A DNA stretch of 64,000 nucleotides from Curvibacter sp. PD_MW3 (GCA_002633085.1 NSIV01000001.1:62001-126000); one strand, 5' to 3'. Shown: positions 21,037 through 30,510, numbered from the stretch's first letter. Notes: generated by a model not told the origin, from the sequence alone. Program-made: numbers and translations.

Positions 21037-22473
21037 TTATGCGTGAGACGCAGCGGCCGGGATGGTGACGTTGACCGAGCGGCCGGCAGTGGCCGTCTTG
21101 ATCACGTTCCAGAGCATGACCAGCATGCCACCCAGGTAGAGCAGACCACCCAGCAGACGCAGCACATAGAACGGGAAGGTGGCCTTGACCGACTCGACGA
21201 AGGTGTAGGTCAACGTACCGTCCGTGTTGATGGCGCGCCACATCAGACCCTGCATCACACCGGCAATCCACATGGCAGCGATATAGATCACGATACCGAT
21301 GGTGGCGGTCCAGAAGTGAACTTCAATGGCCTTGACGCTGTACATCTGCTTCTGGCCGAACAGGCGCGGAATCAGGTAGTACATGGACCCCATGGTGACC
21401 AGACCCACCCAGCCCAAGGCGCCGGAGTGCACGTGACCCACGGTCCAGTCGGTGTAGTGGCTCAGGGCGTTGACGGTCTTGATCGACATCATCGGGCCTT
21501 CAAACGTGCTCATGCCGTAGAAGGACAGGGACACGATCAGGAAGCGCAGGATCGGGTCGTCACGCAGTTTGTGCCAAGCACCCGACAGGGTCATGATGCC
21601 GTTGATCATGCCGCCCCAGCTGGGAGCCAGCAGGATGAGCGAGAACACCATGCCGACCGACTGAGTCCAGTCCGGCAGTGCGGTGTAGTGCAGGTGGTGC
21701 GGACCCGCCCACATGTAGGTGAAGATCAGGGCCCAGAAGTGGACGATGGACAGGCGATAGCTGTACACAGGACGCTCAGCCTGCTTCGGGATGAAGTAGT
21801 ACATCATGCCCAGGAAGCCGGCCGTCAGGAAGAAGCCCACCGCGTTGTGGCCGTACCACCACTGCACCATGGCATCCTGCACGCCGGCATAGGCCGAGTA
21901 GGACTTGAGGAAACCGGCCGGGATGGCTGCGCTGTTGACGAGGTGCAGCAGGGCCACGGCGATGATGAAGGCGCCGAAGAACCAGTTGGCCACATAGATG
22001 TGCTTGACCTTACGGGTGCCCACCGTGCCAAAGAACACGACGGCAAACGCGACCCAGACCAGTGTGATCAGGATGTCGATCGGCCACTCCAACTCGGCGT
22101 ACTCCTTGCCGGAGGTGTAACCCAGCGGCAGGGAAATGGCGGCCAGCAGGATCACCAGTTGCCAGCCCCAGAAGGTGAAGGCAGCCAGCTTGTCACCGAA
22201 CAAGCGCACCTGACAGGTTCGCTGAACCACGTAGTAGGCAGCGGCAAACAAGCCGCAACCGCCAAAGGCGAAGATCACGGCATTGGTATGCAACGGCCGC
22301 AGACGACCGTAGCTCAGCCATGAAATGCCCAGATTGAGTTCGGGCCAGGTCAGCTGGGCGGCGATGATCACGCCAACCAACATGCCCACCACCCCCCATA
22401 CCACCGTCATGATGGCGAACTGTCGTACAACGGTGTCGTTGTAGACAGTGGCTTTTGTGTTTGCAAATGTCAT
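21037..22473 (-). CDS. ccoN: cbb3-type cytochrome oxidase catalytic subunit I
   Basis: A 478-aa haem-copper oxidase subunit with about 12 membrane helices that reduces O2 at haem b3-CuB. The C-family features include [13 protein letters not shown] (CuB His and the cross-linked Tyr region) and [11 protein letters not shown]. The ATG at 22473 has AGAGG five bases upstream; a GTG two codons earlier is possible. An FNR box lies 60-73 bases upstream. It heads ccoNOQPGH. Confidence 0.96.
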   Translation of the reverse strand: MTFANTKATVYNDTVVRQFAIMTVVWGVVGMLVGVIIAAQLTWPELNLGISWLSYGRLRPLHTNAVIFAFGGCGLFAAAYYVVQRTCQVRLFGDKLAAFTFWGWQLVILLAAISLPLGYTSGKEYAELEWPIDILITLVWVAFAVVFFGTVGTRKVKHIYVANWFFGAFIIAVALLHLVNSAAIPAGFLKSYSAYAGVQDAMVQWWYGHNAVGFFLTAGFLGMMYYFIPKQAERPVYSYRLSIVHFWALIFTYMWAGPHHLHYTALPDWTQSVGMVFSLILLAPSWGGMINGIMTLSGAWHKLRDDPILRFLIVSLSFYGMSTFEGPMMSIKTVNALSHYTDWTVGHVHSGALGWVGLVTMGSMYYLIPRLFGQKQMYSVKAIEVHFWTATIGIVIYIAAMWIAGVMQGLMWRAINTDGTLTYTFVESVKATFPFYVLRLLGGLLYLGGMLVMLWNVIKTATAGRSVNVTIPAAASHA

Positions 22474-22532
22474 GTGCACCTCTTTTCTTAGTTGTCCACT
22501 ATCAAGTCTGTAACAAAGTTCTCGGAATCCAT

Positions 22533-22546
22533 TTGACTCATATCAA
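22533..22546 (-). promoter_or_regulatory. FNR box upstream of ccoN
   Basis: TTGACTCATATCAA differs from the consensus TTGAT-N4-ATCAA at one base. Its centre is 66.5 bases upstream of the ccoN ATG, which is compatible with a class II (-41.5) activating position. Confidence 0.8.
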
Positions 22547-22552
22547 CCGCTT

Positions 22553-22690
22553 TCAAGAATCCCGCAAAATCCGCTCGCCTTCGGCCTCGATGTCCTCAAA
22601 TTGGCCACGCTCGATGGCCCACCACAGGCCGCCGAGGATGAAAAACACCAGAATGACCGAGAGCGGAATCAGCAAATAGAGTATGTCCAT
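22553..22690 (-). CDS. ccoS: cbb3 oxidase assembly protein CcoS
   Basis: A 45-aa protein with one N-terminal membrane helix (MDILYLLIPLSVILVFFILG) and a short acidic tail (RGQFEDIEAEGERILRDS). CcoS is needed for cofactor insertion (haem b, copper) into cbb3 oxidase. Its ATG overlaps the stop of ccoI (TGATG at 22688-22692), so the two are translationally coupled. It lies just upstream of the ccoN promoter. Confidence 0.92.
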   Translation of the reverse strand: MDILYLLIPLSVILVFFILGGLWWAIERGQFEDIEAEGERILRDS

Positions 22691-25035
22691 CAGGTTACCT
22701 TCGTGTGACGCCAGCGACCAGCCAAGCGCAGGGCATTGAGCACCACCAACAGAGAACTCGATGCCATGCCGAGGCCCGCCAGCCAGGCGGGAAGCCAGCC
22801 GACCACTGCCAGCGGCACGCAGACGGCGTTGTAGGCCACCGCCCACCACAGATTCTGGTTCACGACCCCCATGGTGCGGCGCGCCAACTGCAGCGACTGC
22901 CCGACACTGGCCAGTCTCTCGCCCAGCACCACAAAATCGGCTTGCGCGCGGGCCAGCGGCACGGCGTGGCCGACGGCAAACGACACATGGGCGCCAGCCA
23001 GCACTGGCCCGTCGTTCAGACCGTCCCCCACCACTGCCACGTGCTTGCCATTCTGCTGCGCGATGTGAAGAAAGGCCAGCTTGTCCTGCGGCGTGCAGCC
23101 GCCACGCGCCTGCTGGATGCCGAGTTGCGATGCCACTCGAGCCACCGCCTGCTCGCCATCGCCGGACAGGATCTGCACCTCAATCCCCGAAGCCTGCAAG
23201 GCCGCCACGGTGCTGAGCGCATCGGGCCGGATGTCCTCGCCGAACTCAAACGTGGCCAGCCAGCCCTGCGCATCACTCAGACACGCGTGCGGCCCTTGCG
23301 GTACCGGCTCGTTGACACCGCAGAAACGGGAAGAACCCAACCGTACCTCGTACGCCGCCCCTGTCGACACAGGCGACACCAGCTGGCCGACCAACCCCTG
23401 GCCAGCCAGTTCGCGCACATCGCTTGACGGCTGGGCCAACAATCCCCTGCCCTGCCCGGCTGCAGCCAGGGCGCGCGACACTGGGTGCAGCGACTGTTGC
23501 GCCAACGCCATGGCCATGGCCAGCGCCTGTTCATCGGTCACGCCGGGTCGGGTCCGGATGGACTGCAGCACCATGGCGTCACGCGTCAGGGTGCCGGTCT
23601 TGTCAAACACCACCATGTCGACTTGCGCCAATGCCTCCAAGCCGCCCAGCCGGCGCACCAGCACGCCATGGCGCGCCAGCCTCCCGGCCGCAGCCAGCAT
23701 GGCCGCCGGCGTCGCCAACGACAAGGCGCAGGGGCAGGTCACCACCAATACAGCCACCGCCACCATCAGCGCATGACCGGGATCGCTTACCCACCAGTAG
23801 GCCGCGGCGCCCGCGGCCGCCAGCAAAACGCCCACCAGAAACGGTTTGGCCAGGCGGTCCACCCGCTGCGCCAGCTGCGGCTTGCTGCTGGCAGCCTGCT
23901 CCATCAGTGCCACGATCTGGGCAAAACGGGTATCGGCTCCGGTGCGGTCCACCCGCACCAGCACCGACGCGGCCAAGTTGTGACTGCCGGCAATGACGGC
24001 CTCGCCCATACCCCGTGGAATCGGCCTCGACTCCCCTGTGAGCAGCGCCTCGTCGGCCAGCGTCTGCCCTTGCAGCACCGTGCCGTCCGCCGGAAAAGCC
24101 TCACCCGGCAGGATGCGCACCACATCCCCCGCCTGTAGCCGGCGCACCGCGACGCGCTCGAACACCCCGTCGGCACGCTGGCGCTCAACGCTGTCGGGCA
24201 GGCGATTCATCAAGGCATCCAGGGCACCGGCGGTGCGGTCGCGCAACCGCAACTCCAGCCAACGACCCGTTAGCAAGAAGAAAACGAACATGGTCAGGGA
24301 ATCGAAGTACACCTCTTTCCCGAAAATGCCCTGCGGGTCGAAGGTGCCTGCCGTGCTGACCACAAAGGTGATGCCCATGCCCAGCGCCACGGGCAGGTCC
24401 ATGCTGATGCGGCGTTGCGCCACATCGCGCAGCGCGGCAGAAAAGAAGGGACCACAGGAAAAGAGCATGACCGGCAGTGTCAGCACCCAGGAAGCCCAAC
24501 GCAGCAACTGCTCCATCTCGGCCGAGAGGTCGCCCGGCAGTGCCACATAGGCCGGCCACGCGTACATCATGACCTGCATCATGCACAGCCCGGCCACCGA
24601 CCAGCGCCACAGCGCCTTGCGGGTTTCCTGGCGGCGACGCTGGTTGGCGAAGGCGTCATTGGCCGGCACGGCACGGTAACCGGCCTTGAGCACGGCCTGC
24701 ATCCAACCAGAAGGCTGCACGGCATCGGCCTGCCAGACCACACGGGCGCGGTGACTGCCCGCGCTGACACTGGCACTGGCCACGCCGGGAACACCAAGCA
24801 AGGCGTCCTCGACCGTCAGCGCACAGGCGGCACAGTGCATGCCTTCGATGACCAGATGGGATTCCCAGCAGTCGGCCTGGCCTTCAACCCGCCGGCTGAA
24901 AGCCGACCACTCCTGTGGATCGTCAAGCAGGCCAAGGCCGGCCGGGGCTGAGTCCACAAGCGGCTCGGCAGCTTCTGCCCTTTTGCGTTCCGGCAAGAAC
25001 GTCGCGGCAAGACTTGCTGTTTGCATAGTGCTCAA
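22690..25035 (-). CDS. ccoI: Copper-exporting P1B-type ATPase CcoI/FixI
   Basis: A 781-aa heavy-metal P-type ATPase that supplies periplasmic copper for CuB of the cbb3 oxidase. The N-terminal heavy-metal-associated domain has GMHCAACA (C68, C71). Membrane CPC is in VTCPCALSLATPAA (about 434-436), the phosphorylation site is DKTGTLT (about 476-482), and the hinge is VGDGLNDGPVL. The slightly unusual GDGLND and the cco context mark the FixI/CcoI subgroup (CopA2-like) rather than the resistance CopA. A perfect FNR box lies 28-41 bases upstream of the start. An alternative ATG at 25026 is equally possible. Confidence 0.94.
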   Translation of the reverse strand: MSTMQTASLAATFLPERKRAEAAEPLVDSAPAGLGLLDDPQEWSAFSRRVEGQADCWESHLVIEGMHCAACALTVEDALLGVPGVASASVSAGSHRARVVWQADAVQPSGWMQAVLKAGYRAVPANDAFANQRRRQETRKALWRWSVAGLCMMQVMMYAWPAYVALPGDLSAEMEQLLRWASWVLTLPVMLFSCGPFFSAALRDVAQRRISMDLPVALGMGITFVVSTAGTFDPQGIFGKEVYFDSLTMFVFFLLTGRWLELRLRDRTAGALDALMNRLPDSVERQRADGVFERVAVRRLQAGDVVRILPGEAFPADGTVLQGQTLADEALLTGESRPIPRGMGEAVIAGSHNLAASVLVRVDRTGADTRFAQIVALMEQAASSKPQLAQRVDRLAKPFLVGVLLAAAGAAAYWWVSDPGHALMVAVAVLVVTCPCALSLATPAAMLAAAGRLARHGVLVRRLGGLEALAQVDMVVFDKTGTLTRDAMVLQSIRTRPGVTDEQALAMAMALAQQSLHPVSRALAAAGQGRGLLAQPSSDVRELAGQGLVGQLVSPVSTGAAYEVRLGSSRFCGVNEPVPQGPHACLSDAQGWLATFEFGEDIRPDALSTVAALQASGIEVQILSGDGEQAVARVASQLGIQQARGGCTPQDKLAFLHIAQQNGKHVAVVGDGLNDGPVLAGAHVSFAVGHAVPLARAQADFVVLGERLASVGQSLQLARRTMGVVNQNLWWAVAYNAVCVPLAVVGWLPAWLAGLGMASSSLLVVLNALRLAGRWRHTKVT

Positions 25036-25062
25036 GCGTATCGGGCAGCACCCGCCTCTGTC

Positions 25063-25076
25063 TTGATTTGGATCAA
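25063..25076. promoter_or_regulatory. FNR box between ccoI and usp
   Basis: TTGATTTGGATCAA matches TTGAT-N4-ATCAA perfectly. Relative to the plus-strand usp gene its centre (25069.5) is followed by TAATCT at 25100-25105. That places the box at about -41.5 from the predicted start near 25111, the class II activating geometry. It may also act on ccoI. Confidence 0.85.
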
Positions 25077-25138
25077 GACGATAACAGAAGTGAACGTAGT
25101 AATCTAGAATCCGTTTCGCACAACACGGAGATCACCTC

Positions 25139-25582
25139 ATGTACCAAAGAATCCTCGTTGCCACCGATGGCTCCACCCTGTCCAAGAAAGCTGTGAGCAG
25201 CGCCATTGCCATGGCCCAGCTCACCGGCGCAGAATTGGTCGCCCTGAAGGTGATCCCGCGTTACCCGCAAAGCTATTTTGAAGGCGGCCTGGCCCTGCCG
25301 GCCAGCGACATCGCCCGCGTCGAAAAGCAATGGGCTGAACACGGTCAATCGATCGTGGATGCCGTGAGCAAGACTGCTCTGGGCAAGGGCGTCAAGGTCA
25401 AGGCCGTCACGGCCAAGTCGGACCTGGTGAGCGAGGCCATCATCGCCGCCGCCAAGAAACACAAATGCGACCTGATCGTCATGGCCTCGCATGGCCGCAA
25501 GGGCATCAAGCGCCTGCTGCTGGGCAGCGAGACGCAACAGGTGCTGACGCACTCGCACGTGCCGGTGCTGGTGCTGCGCTAA
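25139..25582 (+). CDS. Universal stress protein UspA family
   Basis: A 147-aa single Usp domain. It begins MYQRILVATDGSTLSKKAVSS and ends with the ATP-binding signature GRKGIKRLLLGSETQQV (G-x2-G-x8-G-S type) and VLVLR. Such proteins bind ATP and support survival under energy or oxygen stress; the target is unknown. The gene is divergent from ccoI and shares a perfect FNR box placed at the ideal activating distance, so micro-oxic or anaerobic induction is the best reading. A bidirectional terminator follows. Confidence 0.93.
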   Translation: MYQRILVATDGSTLSKKAVSSAIAMAQLTGAELVALKVIPRYPQSYFEGGLALPASDIARVEKQWAEHGQSIVDAVSKTALGKGVKVKAVTAKSDLVSEAIIAAAKKHKCDLIVMASHGRKGIKRLLLGSETQQVLTHSHVPVLVLR

Positions 25583-25611
25583 GCGAATCGCTCAAGCGCT
25601 GGACGCAAGAC

Positions 25612-25644
25612 AAAGGCCCGCCCTGCAAGGGGTGGGCCTTTTTT
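25612..25644. terminator. Intrinsic terminator between usp and malonyl-CoA ligase genes
   Basis: AAAGGCCC (25612-25619) and GGGCCTTT (25634-25641), followed by more T. It can serve the convergent usp and malonyl-CoA ligase genes. Confidence 0.85.
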
Positions 25645-25672
25645 CATGCTGCCGCAGAGGCAGCGCACCAGC

Positions 25673-27205
25673 TCAGTAGAACAGGTGCTTGTACTGTTCG
25701 CGCAGCAGGTTCTTCTGCACCTTGCCCATGGTGTTGCGCGGCAACTCGTCGACCACGAAGCAGCGCTTCGGGATCTTGAAATTGGCCAGCTGCGACTTGA
25801 GCTTGGCAATGATGTGATCCGGATCGAGCGCCACGCCGGACTTGCGCACCACTGCCACCACACCCACCTCACCGAAATCGGGATGCGGCACCCCGACCAA
25901 AGCGCTTTCCGCCACGCCCGGCAATTCGTTGATGTAGCCCTCGATCTCGGCCGGGTACACGTTGTAGCCGCCGCTGATGATCAGGTCCTTGCTGCGACCG
26001 ACGATGGTCACGTAGCCGCGCTCGTCGATCTTGCCAACGTCGCCGGTCTTGAAGTAGCCGTCGGCGGTGAACTCTTCCTTCGTCTTCTCCGGCATGCGCC
26101 AGTAGCCCTTGAACACATTGGGGCCCTTGACCTGGATGCCACCGATCTCGCCCACCGGCACCGGTTGGCCGGCATCGTCCTGCACCCGCAGGCTGACGCC
26201 GGGCAAGGGAAATCCCACCGTGCCGCCGCGGCGCTCACCGTCCTTGGACTTGTAGGGGTTGGACGTCAGCATGATGGTTTCGCTCATGCCGTAGCGCTCC
26301 AAGATGGTGTGGCCGGTGCGCTGTTGCCAGGCGACAAAGGTCTCGATCAGCAGCGGCGCCGAACCCGCGACGAACAGACGCATGTTGCGTGTGGACTCGC
26401 GGTTCAGGCCATGCTCCGCCAACAGGCGCACATACAGCGTGGGCACGCCCATGAAGACCGTGGCTTCAGGCAGCTTCTCCAGCACGCGCTTGGGGTCGAA
26501 CTTGGCCATCCAGATCATCTTGCTGCCGTTGAGCAGCGCACCATGCAGCGCCACGAACAGGCCGTGCACATGGAAAATCGGCAACACATGCATCAGCACG
26601 TCACCAGGCTGCCAGCCCCAGTAGTTCTTGAGCACCTGGGCGTTGCTCAGCAGGTTGCCGTGCGTCAGCATGGCCCCCTTGCTGCGGCCGGTAGTACCGC
26701 TGGTGTAGAGGATGGCGGCCAGGTCGTCGGCTTGGCGCGGCACCACCTGGTGGTGGTCGGAACAATGGGCAGCACGTTCCAGCAACGAGCCGGTACGGTT
26801 CTCATCCAGCGTGAACACATGCTGGGTGCCGGCCTTGAAGGCGATCTTGCTGACCCAGCCGAAGTTCTTGCTGCTGCACACCACCACCGCCGGCTCGGCG
26901 TTGCCGACGAAGTACTCGATCTCGGCACTTTGGTAGGCGGTGTTGAGCGGCAAAAACACATAACCGGCACGCAGCGTGGCCAGGTACAACATGACCGCCT
27001 CGACCGACTTCTCGACCTGCACCGCGATACGCGAGCCCTCGGGCAGATCCAGCGATTTGAGCAGGTTGGCCATCATGGCCGTGGCGCGTTCCAGGTCGCG
27101 CCAGGAGTAGTTCAGACCGTTGTCGGTCTCGATGGCGATTGCATCCAGTTTGTGCGGAAAGGCCGCACGCAAGGCGGCAAACAGATTGGCATTGGCTTGT
27201 GACAT
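25673..27205 (-). CDS. matB: Malonyl-CoA synthetase-like AMP-dependent ligase
   Basis: A 510-aa ANL-family ligase. It has the P-loop YTSGTTGRSKGAMLTHGNL, RYGMSETIMLTSNPY, the FKTGDVGKIDERGYVTIVGRSKDLI hinge and the C-terminal catalytic Lys region (ELPRNTMGKVQKN). The sequence and its location with malonyl-CoA decarboxylase indicate malonate plus CoA plus ATP to malonyl-CoA. The ATG at 27205 is preferred; a TTG at 27217 would overlap the hydratase stop. It is the last gene of the malonate block and ends at a bidirectional terminator. Confidence 0.88.
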   Translation of the reverse strand: MSQANANLFAALRAAFPHKLDAIAIETDNGLNYSWRDLERATAMMANLLKSLDLPEGSRIAVQVEKSVEAVMLYLATLRAGYVFLPLNTAYQSAEIEYFVGNAEPAVVVCSSKNFGWVSKIAFKAGTQHVFTLDENRTGSLLERAAHCSDHHQVVPRQADDLAAILYTSGTTGRSKGAMLTHGNLLSNAQVLKNYWGWQPGDVLMHVLPIFHVHGLFVALHGALLNGSKMIWMAKFDPKRVLEKLPEATVFMGVPTLYVRLLAEHGLNRESTRNMRLFVAGSAPLLIETFVAWQQRTGHTILERYGMSETIMLTSNPYKSKDGERRGGTVGFPLPGVSLRVQDDAGQPVPVGEIGGIQVKGPNVFKGYWRMPEKTKEEFTADGYFKTGDVGKIDERGYVTIVGRSKDLIISGGYNVYPAEIEGYINELPGVAESALVGVPHPDFGEVGVVAVVRKSGVALDPDHIIAKLKSQLANFKIPKRCFVVDELPRNTMGKVQKNLLREQYKHLFY

Positions 27206-27213
27206 GGCTTCGC

Positions 27214-28029
27214 TCAAGTCTCAGAGGTTGAAAAATTGCTGGGTCGCTTCTGCAGGAAGGCGCTGATGCCTTCGCGATGCTCCGGGCTATCGGCGTAGGC
27301 ATAGGCTTGGGAAAGGAGTTTTGCTATCGAATTCGAAGCTGCCGGCGCAATACCATAAAGGGCTGGCGGCAAATTCAATGCCCGAAGCGTCTGCTTGTTC
27401 AAGCGTGCGGCTTGCGGTGCCAGTGCCGTGATGCGCGCGGCGGTGGCCGCGGCCTCACTGGCACAGTGCCCAGCTGACACCACACGGCTGAGAAAGCCGC
27501 GCTGCAGCATCAACTCGGCGCTGAAGACGGCTGCTTCCAGCAGCATCTCGCGTGCCGTCAAGGCACCGGCTTCTCGCAGCACCAGCGCCGCCTCACGCGG
27601 CGCCATGGGAAACCCCAAGCGGGCGATCGGCGCGCCGAATTTGGAGGCGGCATCCGCCACGCGAATGTCGCAACAGCAGGCGATCTCCACCCCCGCGCCC
27701 ATGCAATTGCCCTCGATCTGCGCCACGATCGGCACATCGCAGTCCAGCATGGCCTGCAGGCCGCCCCAGACATCGTTGTCATGAAAATCACGCAGGCCGG
27801 CCTCGTCGAAGCGAAAGTCCGGGTATTCCGAAATATCGCCACCCGCGCAGAAATGCCCGCCCTCCCCGCGCACCAGCACACAGCGCACCGCCGGTTCGGC
27901 CTGGATTGTCGTGAACACCTGGCGCAGTTCGCGCCACATGGCGCGTGACATGGCGTTGAACTTGCCTGGGTGGCTCAAGGTCACCAGCGCGAGTGCGCCC
28001 TGGCGTTCGGATCGAATGCTGCCACTCAT
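27214..28029 (-). CDS. Enoyl-CoA hydratase/isomerase family protein carrying an in-frame repeat
   Basis: A 271-aa crotonase-fold protein (from the ATG at 28029). The oxyanion-hole segments are GEGGHFCAGGDISEYPD and IEGNCMGAGVEIACCCDIRVA. The C-terminus AYADSPEHREGISAFLQKRP is typical. The exact substrate is unknown; the context is malonyl-CoA or short-chain acyl-CoA metabolism. Residues about 222-237 (YGIAPAASNSIAK) are encoded by a copy of the dispersed GCTAT...GGCGC palindrome (27319-27362), an apparent in-frame insertion ahead of the conserved C-terminus. A GTG at 28062 would add 11 residues. Confidence 0.88.
   Translation of the reverse strand: MSGSIRSERQGALALVTLSHPGKFNAMSRAMWRELRQVFTTIQAEPAVRCVLVRGEGGHFCAGGDISEYPDFRFDEAGLRDFHDNDVWGGLQAMLDCDVPIVAQIEGNCMGAGVEIACCCDIRVADAASKFGAPIARLGFPMAPREAALVLREAGALTAREMLLEAAVFSAELMLQRGFLSRVVSAGHCASEAAATAARITALAPQAARLNKQTLRALNLPPALYGIAPAASNSIAKLLSQAYAYADSPEHREGISAFLQKRPSNFSTSET
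27319..27362 (+). repeat. Dispersed palindrome, copy D, inside the hydratase gene
   Basis: TTTTGCTATCGAATTCGAAG followed by CTGCCGGCGCAATACCATAAAGGG. It shares TTGCTAT, GGCGCAATACC and AAAGGG with intergenic copy A. It lies wholly inside an open coding frame on the opposite strand. Confidence 0.7.
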
Positions 28030-28083
28030 CGCTTTGACTTCACTTCTCTCATTCGGTATCACGCGCCAGAGCCCCTGCGCGCA

Positions 28084-29079
28084 TCAGTCCAGCTTGGCGC
28101 CCGAGAGCTTGACCACGTTGGCCCAACGCTTGACTTCCGCACTGATGAACTGGCCGAACTGCTGCGGCGTCAGGTTGCCGAACTCGGCGCCCTGGTTGGC
28201 CCAGACCGCTTTGGCCTCGTCCGTCATACCGGCCTTGCGGATGTCCTCCACCGCGCGCGCCTGCACATCGGCCGGCGTGCCCTTCGGTGCCCAGATGCCA
28301 TACCAGGTGGTCACGGTGTAGTCCGGCAGCCCCAACTCGGCCGCGCACGGCACATCGGGGAACGCCGGGTTGCGCTTCGCTCCGGCCACCATCAGCGCCT
28401 TGATGCGGCCGCCCTTGATGTGCGAGGCCGAGGAGCCCAGGCCGTCGAACATCATGTCGATATTGCCGGCAATCAGGTCCTGCAGCGCCGGGCCGGCACC
28501 GCGATAGGGAATGTGGGTGATGAAAGTCTTGGTCTGCTGCTTGAACAACTCGCCCGCCAAGTGGTGGCTGCTGCCGCTGCCGGCCGAGCCGTAGTTCATC
28601 TTGCCGGGGTTCTGCCGCAGCATGGCGAGGAAGGCCTTGAAGTCGACATTGATCTTCTTCGGGTTGACCACCAGCACCTGCGGCACGTTGGCCACCAGCA
28701 CCAAGGGTACGAAGTCCTTTTCCAGGTCGTAGTCCAGCTTGGGGTACATCGACGGTGCGATGGCATGGTGAGCGCCGCCCATGAACAGGGTGTAGCCATC
28801 GGGCTGCGCCTTGGCCGCGATGCTGGCGCCCAAGGTACCGCCGGCGCCGCCACGGTTGTCGATGATCAACTGCTTGCCAGTGACCCTGGCAAACTGCGCC
28901 GACAGTGGGCGGGCAAAGGCGTCGGTCCCACCACCCGCCGGAAACGGCACGATCAAGGTGACCGGCTTGGTCGGCCAGGTTGATTGGGCCTGCCCGGTCA
29001 GGGCAGTCCCGGCCAGGCCGGCTGCCGCCAGGCGCAACACATCACGTCGGCTGGAAATGACGCGGTCGATCGTAGTCAT
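28084..29079 (-). CDS. Tripartite tricarboxylate transporter substrate-binding protein (TctC/Bug family)
   Basis: A 331-aa periplasmic solute-binding protein. It begins with a probable Tat signal (SSRRDVLRLAAAGLAGTAL, twin Arg at 11-12). The mature part has the Bug-family motifs WPTKPVTLIVPFPAGGGTDAFARP and NRGGAGGTLGA. Bug proteins bind small carboxylates; with malonyl-CoA genes on both sides, malonate is the likely ligand. No TctA/TctB membrane genes are adjacent, which is common for orphan Bug proteins in this group. GAGGAGA precedes the ATG at 29079. Confidence 0.9.
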   Translation of the reverse strand: MTTIDRVISSRRDVLRLAAAGLAGTALTGQAQSTWPTKPVTLIVPFPAGGGTDAFARPLSAQFARVTGKQLIIDNRGGAGGTLGASIAAKAQPDGYTLFMGGAHHAIAPSMYPKLDYDLEKDFVPLVLVANVPQVLVVNPKKINVDFKAFLAMLRQNPGKMNYGSAGSGSSHHLAGELFKQQTKTFITHIPYRGAGPALQDLIAGNIDMMFDGLGSSASHIKGGRIKALMVAGAKRNPAFPDVPCAAELGLPDYTVTTWYGIWAPKGTPADVQARAVEDIRKAGMTDEAKAVWANQGAEFGNLTPQQFGQFISAEVKRWANVVKLSGAKLD

Positions 29080-29124
29080 GGTTGTCTCCTCTTTTGGTAA
29101 ACCAACTAACAAATGGCGCGGCTG

Positions 29125-30510
29125 TCAGAACGCCAGCTTGGCGATCTCGCCCGACACAGGTATTTTGCCCTGCCCCAGTTGCACCCGATGCTTGTCCAGG
29201 CGCTTGAGGTCATACAGGTAGTTGACCATCATGCCGTAAGACTGCTTCCACGCCTTGGGCGAGCCGTCACCGGCCCAGTTGAGCCGCTCCACTCGCGCAC
29301 CATTGCCCAGGTGAAAGCGCGCCACCGGGTCGACCGGCTTGCCATCCTGCAACTCCTGGCCCAGGTAGTGCGCGGCGCATTGCATCAGAAGGTGGCCCAG
29401 CGGGGACGCGGCATCCAGCTCGCGCGCGTTGTCTGCCGCAGCCAGGAATAGCTCCGCCGTCAAGGCCTCGCCACCGAGCGAGCGCTGCAGTTCCGTGCGT
29501 GCGCGGCGTTCCATCCGCTCCAGCATGGCGCCGGCGTGCCGGCCCAGCCAGGTGCGAAAACCCGGAATGGGCGACAGCGTGACGAAGGTCTTGAGCTTGG
29601 AGAATTCAGCGCGCAGGGTTTCGACCACGCGCTTGATCAGCGAATCGCCAAAACTCACCCCGCGCAGGCCGGTCTGGGTGTTGCTGATGGAATAGAAAAT
29701 GGCCGTCGTCGCCTTGGTCAGGTCGGATGCCGCAGCGGTTTCATCCAGCAGCGGCGCGATGCTGCCCGGCATTTCGCCCAGCAAGGCCACTTCGACAAAG
29801 ATCAGCGGCTCGTCCGGCAAGCTTGGGTGAAAAAAGCCGTAGCAACGGCGGTCGCTGTCCAAGCGGTTCTTGAGGTCGGCCCAACTGCGGATGTCGTGCA
29901 CCGCCTCGTACTTGATAAGTTTCTCGATCAGCGAGGCCGGCGAATCCCAGCTCATGCGCCGCAACTCCAGGAAGCCGACGTCGAACCAGGTGGAAAACAG
30001 GTTCTCCAACTCGGCATCCAGCGCCAACAGGCGTTTCTCGCCCTTGAGTTGCGGCAGCAGCTCGGCGCGCAGGTCGAGCAGAAAGCGCATGCCCTCGGGA
30101 AACGCGGAAAAACGCTGTAACAGCCGCGTGCGCGGCGACACCAACGCCTTGCGCAAGCGGATTTCAGCCTGCCCTTCCTCGGGCGTCCCGATGGCCGTGT
30201 CGTACTGGTCGCGCGCTGCCGCCACCTTCTTGGCGTCAGGGGCAAACTGCTCGCTCATCAACAACCACATGTCGCGCCGCTGCTCAGGCGTGGCCGTGGC
30301 ATACCCGGCCGCCACGGTGCGTGCGCGGCGCCCGCCTTCGACCTCGCTCACCTGAGGGTCGACGATCGCCTGCAGGGTTTTGAGCATGCGGCGCTGCTCG
30401 CGCGTGAGCGCCGCATCGCGCTCAGGTTTGGCGGCGGTGGCAACCACGCCACGCAGGCGCGGACTTAGCTGCGAAACGCTGCGCGCCAACCAGGATGTTG
30501 CGACATTCAT
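29125..30510 (-). CDS. Malonyl-CoA decarboxylase
   Basis: A 461-aa enzyme that converts malonyl-CoA to acetyl-CoA and CO2. It has an N-terminal helical domain and a C-terminal GNAT-like catalytic domain. Characteristic segments are ISNTQTGLRGVSFGDSLIK, LSPIPGFRTWL, the catalytic His region ASPLGHLLMQCAAHYL, and NGARVERLNWAGD with SYGMMVNYLYDL. The ATG overlaps the stop of the upstream GntR gene (ATGA at 30507-30510), so regulator and enzyme are translationally coupled. With the malonyl-CoA ligase it forms a malonate to acetyl-CoA route. Confidence 0.93.
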   Translation of the reverse strand: MNVATSWLARSVSQLSPRLRGVVATAAKPERDAALTREQRRMLKTLQAIVDPQVSEVEGGRRARTVAAGYATATPEQRRDMWLLMSEQFAPDAKKVAAARDQYDTAIGTPEEGQAEIRLRKALVSPRTRLLQRFSAFPEGMRFLLDLRAELLPQLKGEKRLLALDAELENLFSTWFDVGFLELRRMSWDSPASLIEKLIKYEAVHDIRSWADLKNRLDSDRRCYGFFHPSLPDEPLIFVEVALLGEMPGSIAPLLDETAAASDLTKATTAIFYSISNTQTGLRGVSFGDSLIKRVVETLRAEFSKLKTFVTLSPIPGFRTWLGRHAGAMLERMERRARTELQRSLGGEALTAELFLAAADNARELDAASPLGHLLMQCAAHYLGQELQDGKPVDPVARFHLGNGARVERLNWAGDGSPKAWKQSYGMMVNYLYDLKRLDKHRVQLGQGKIPVSGEIAKLAF

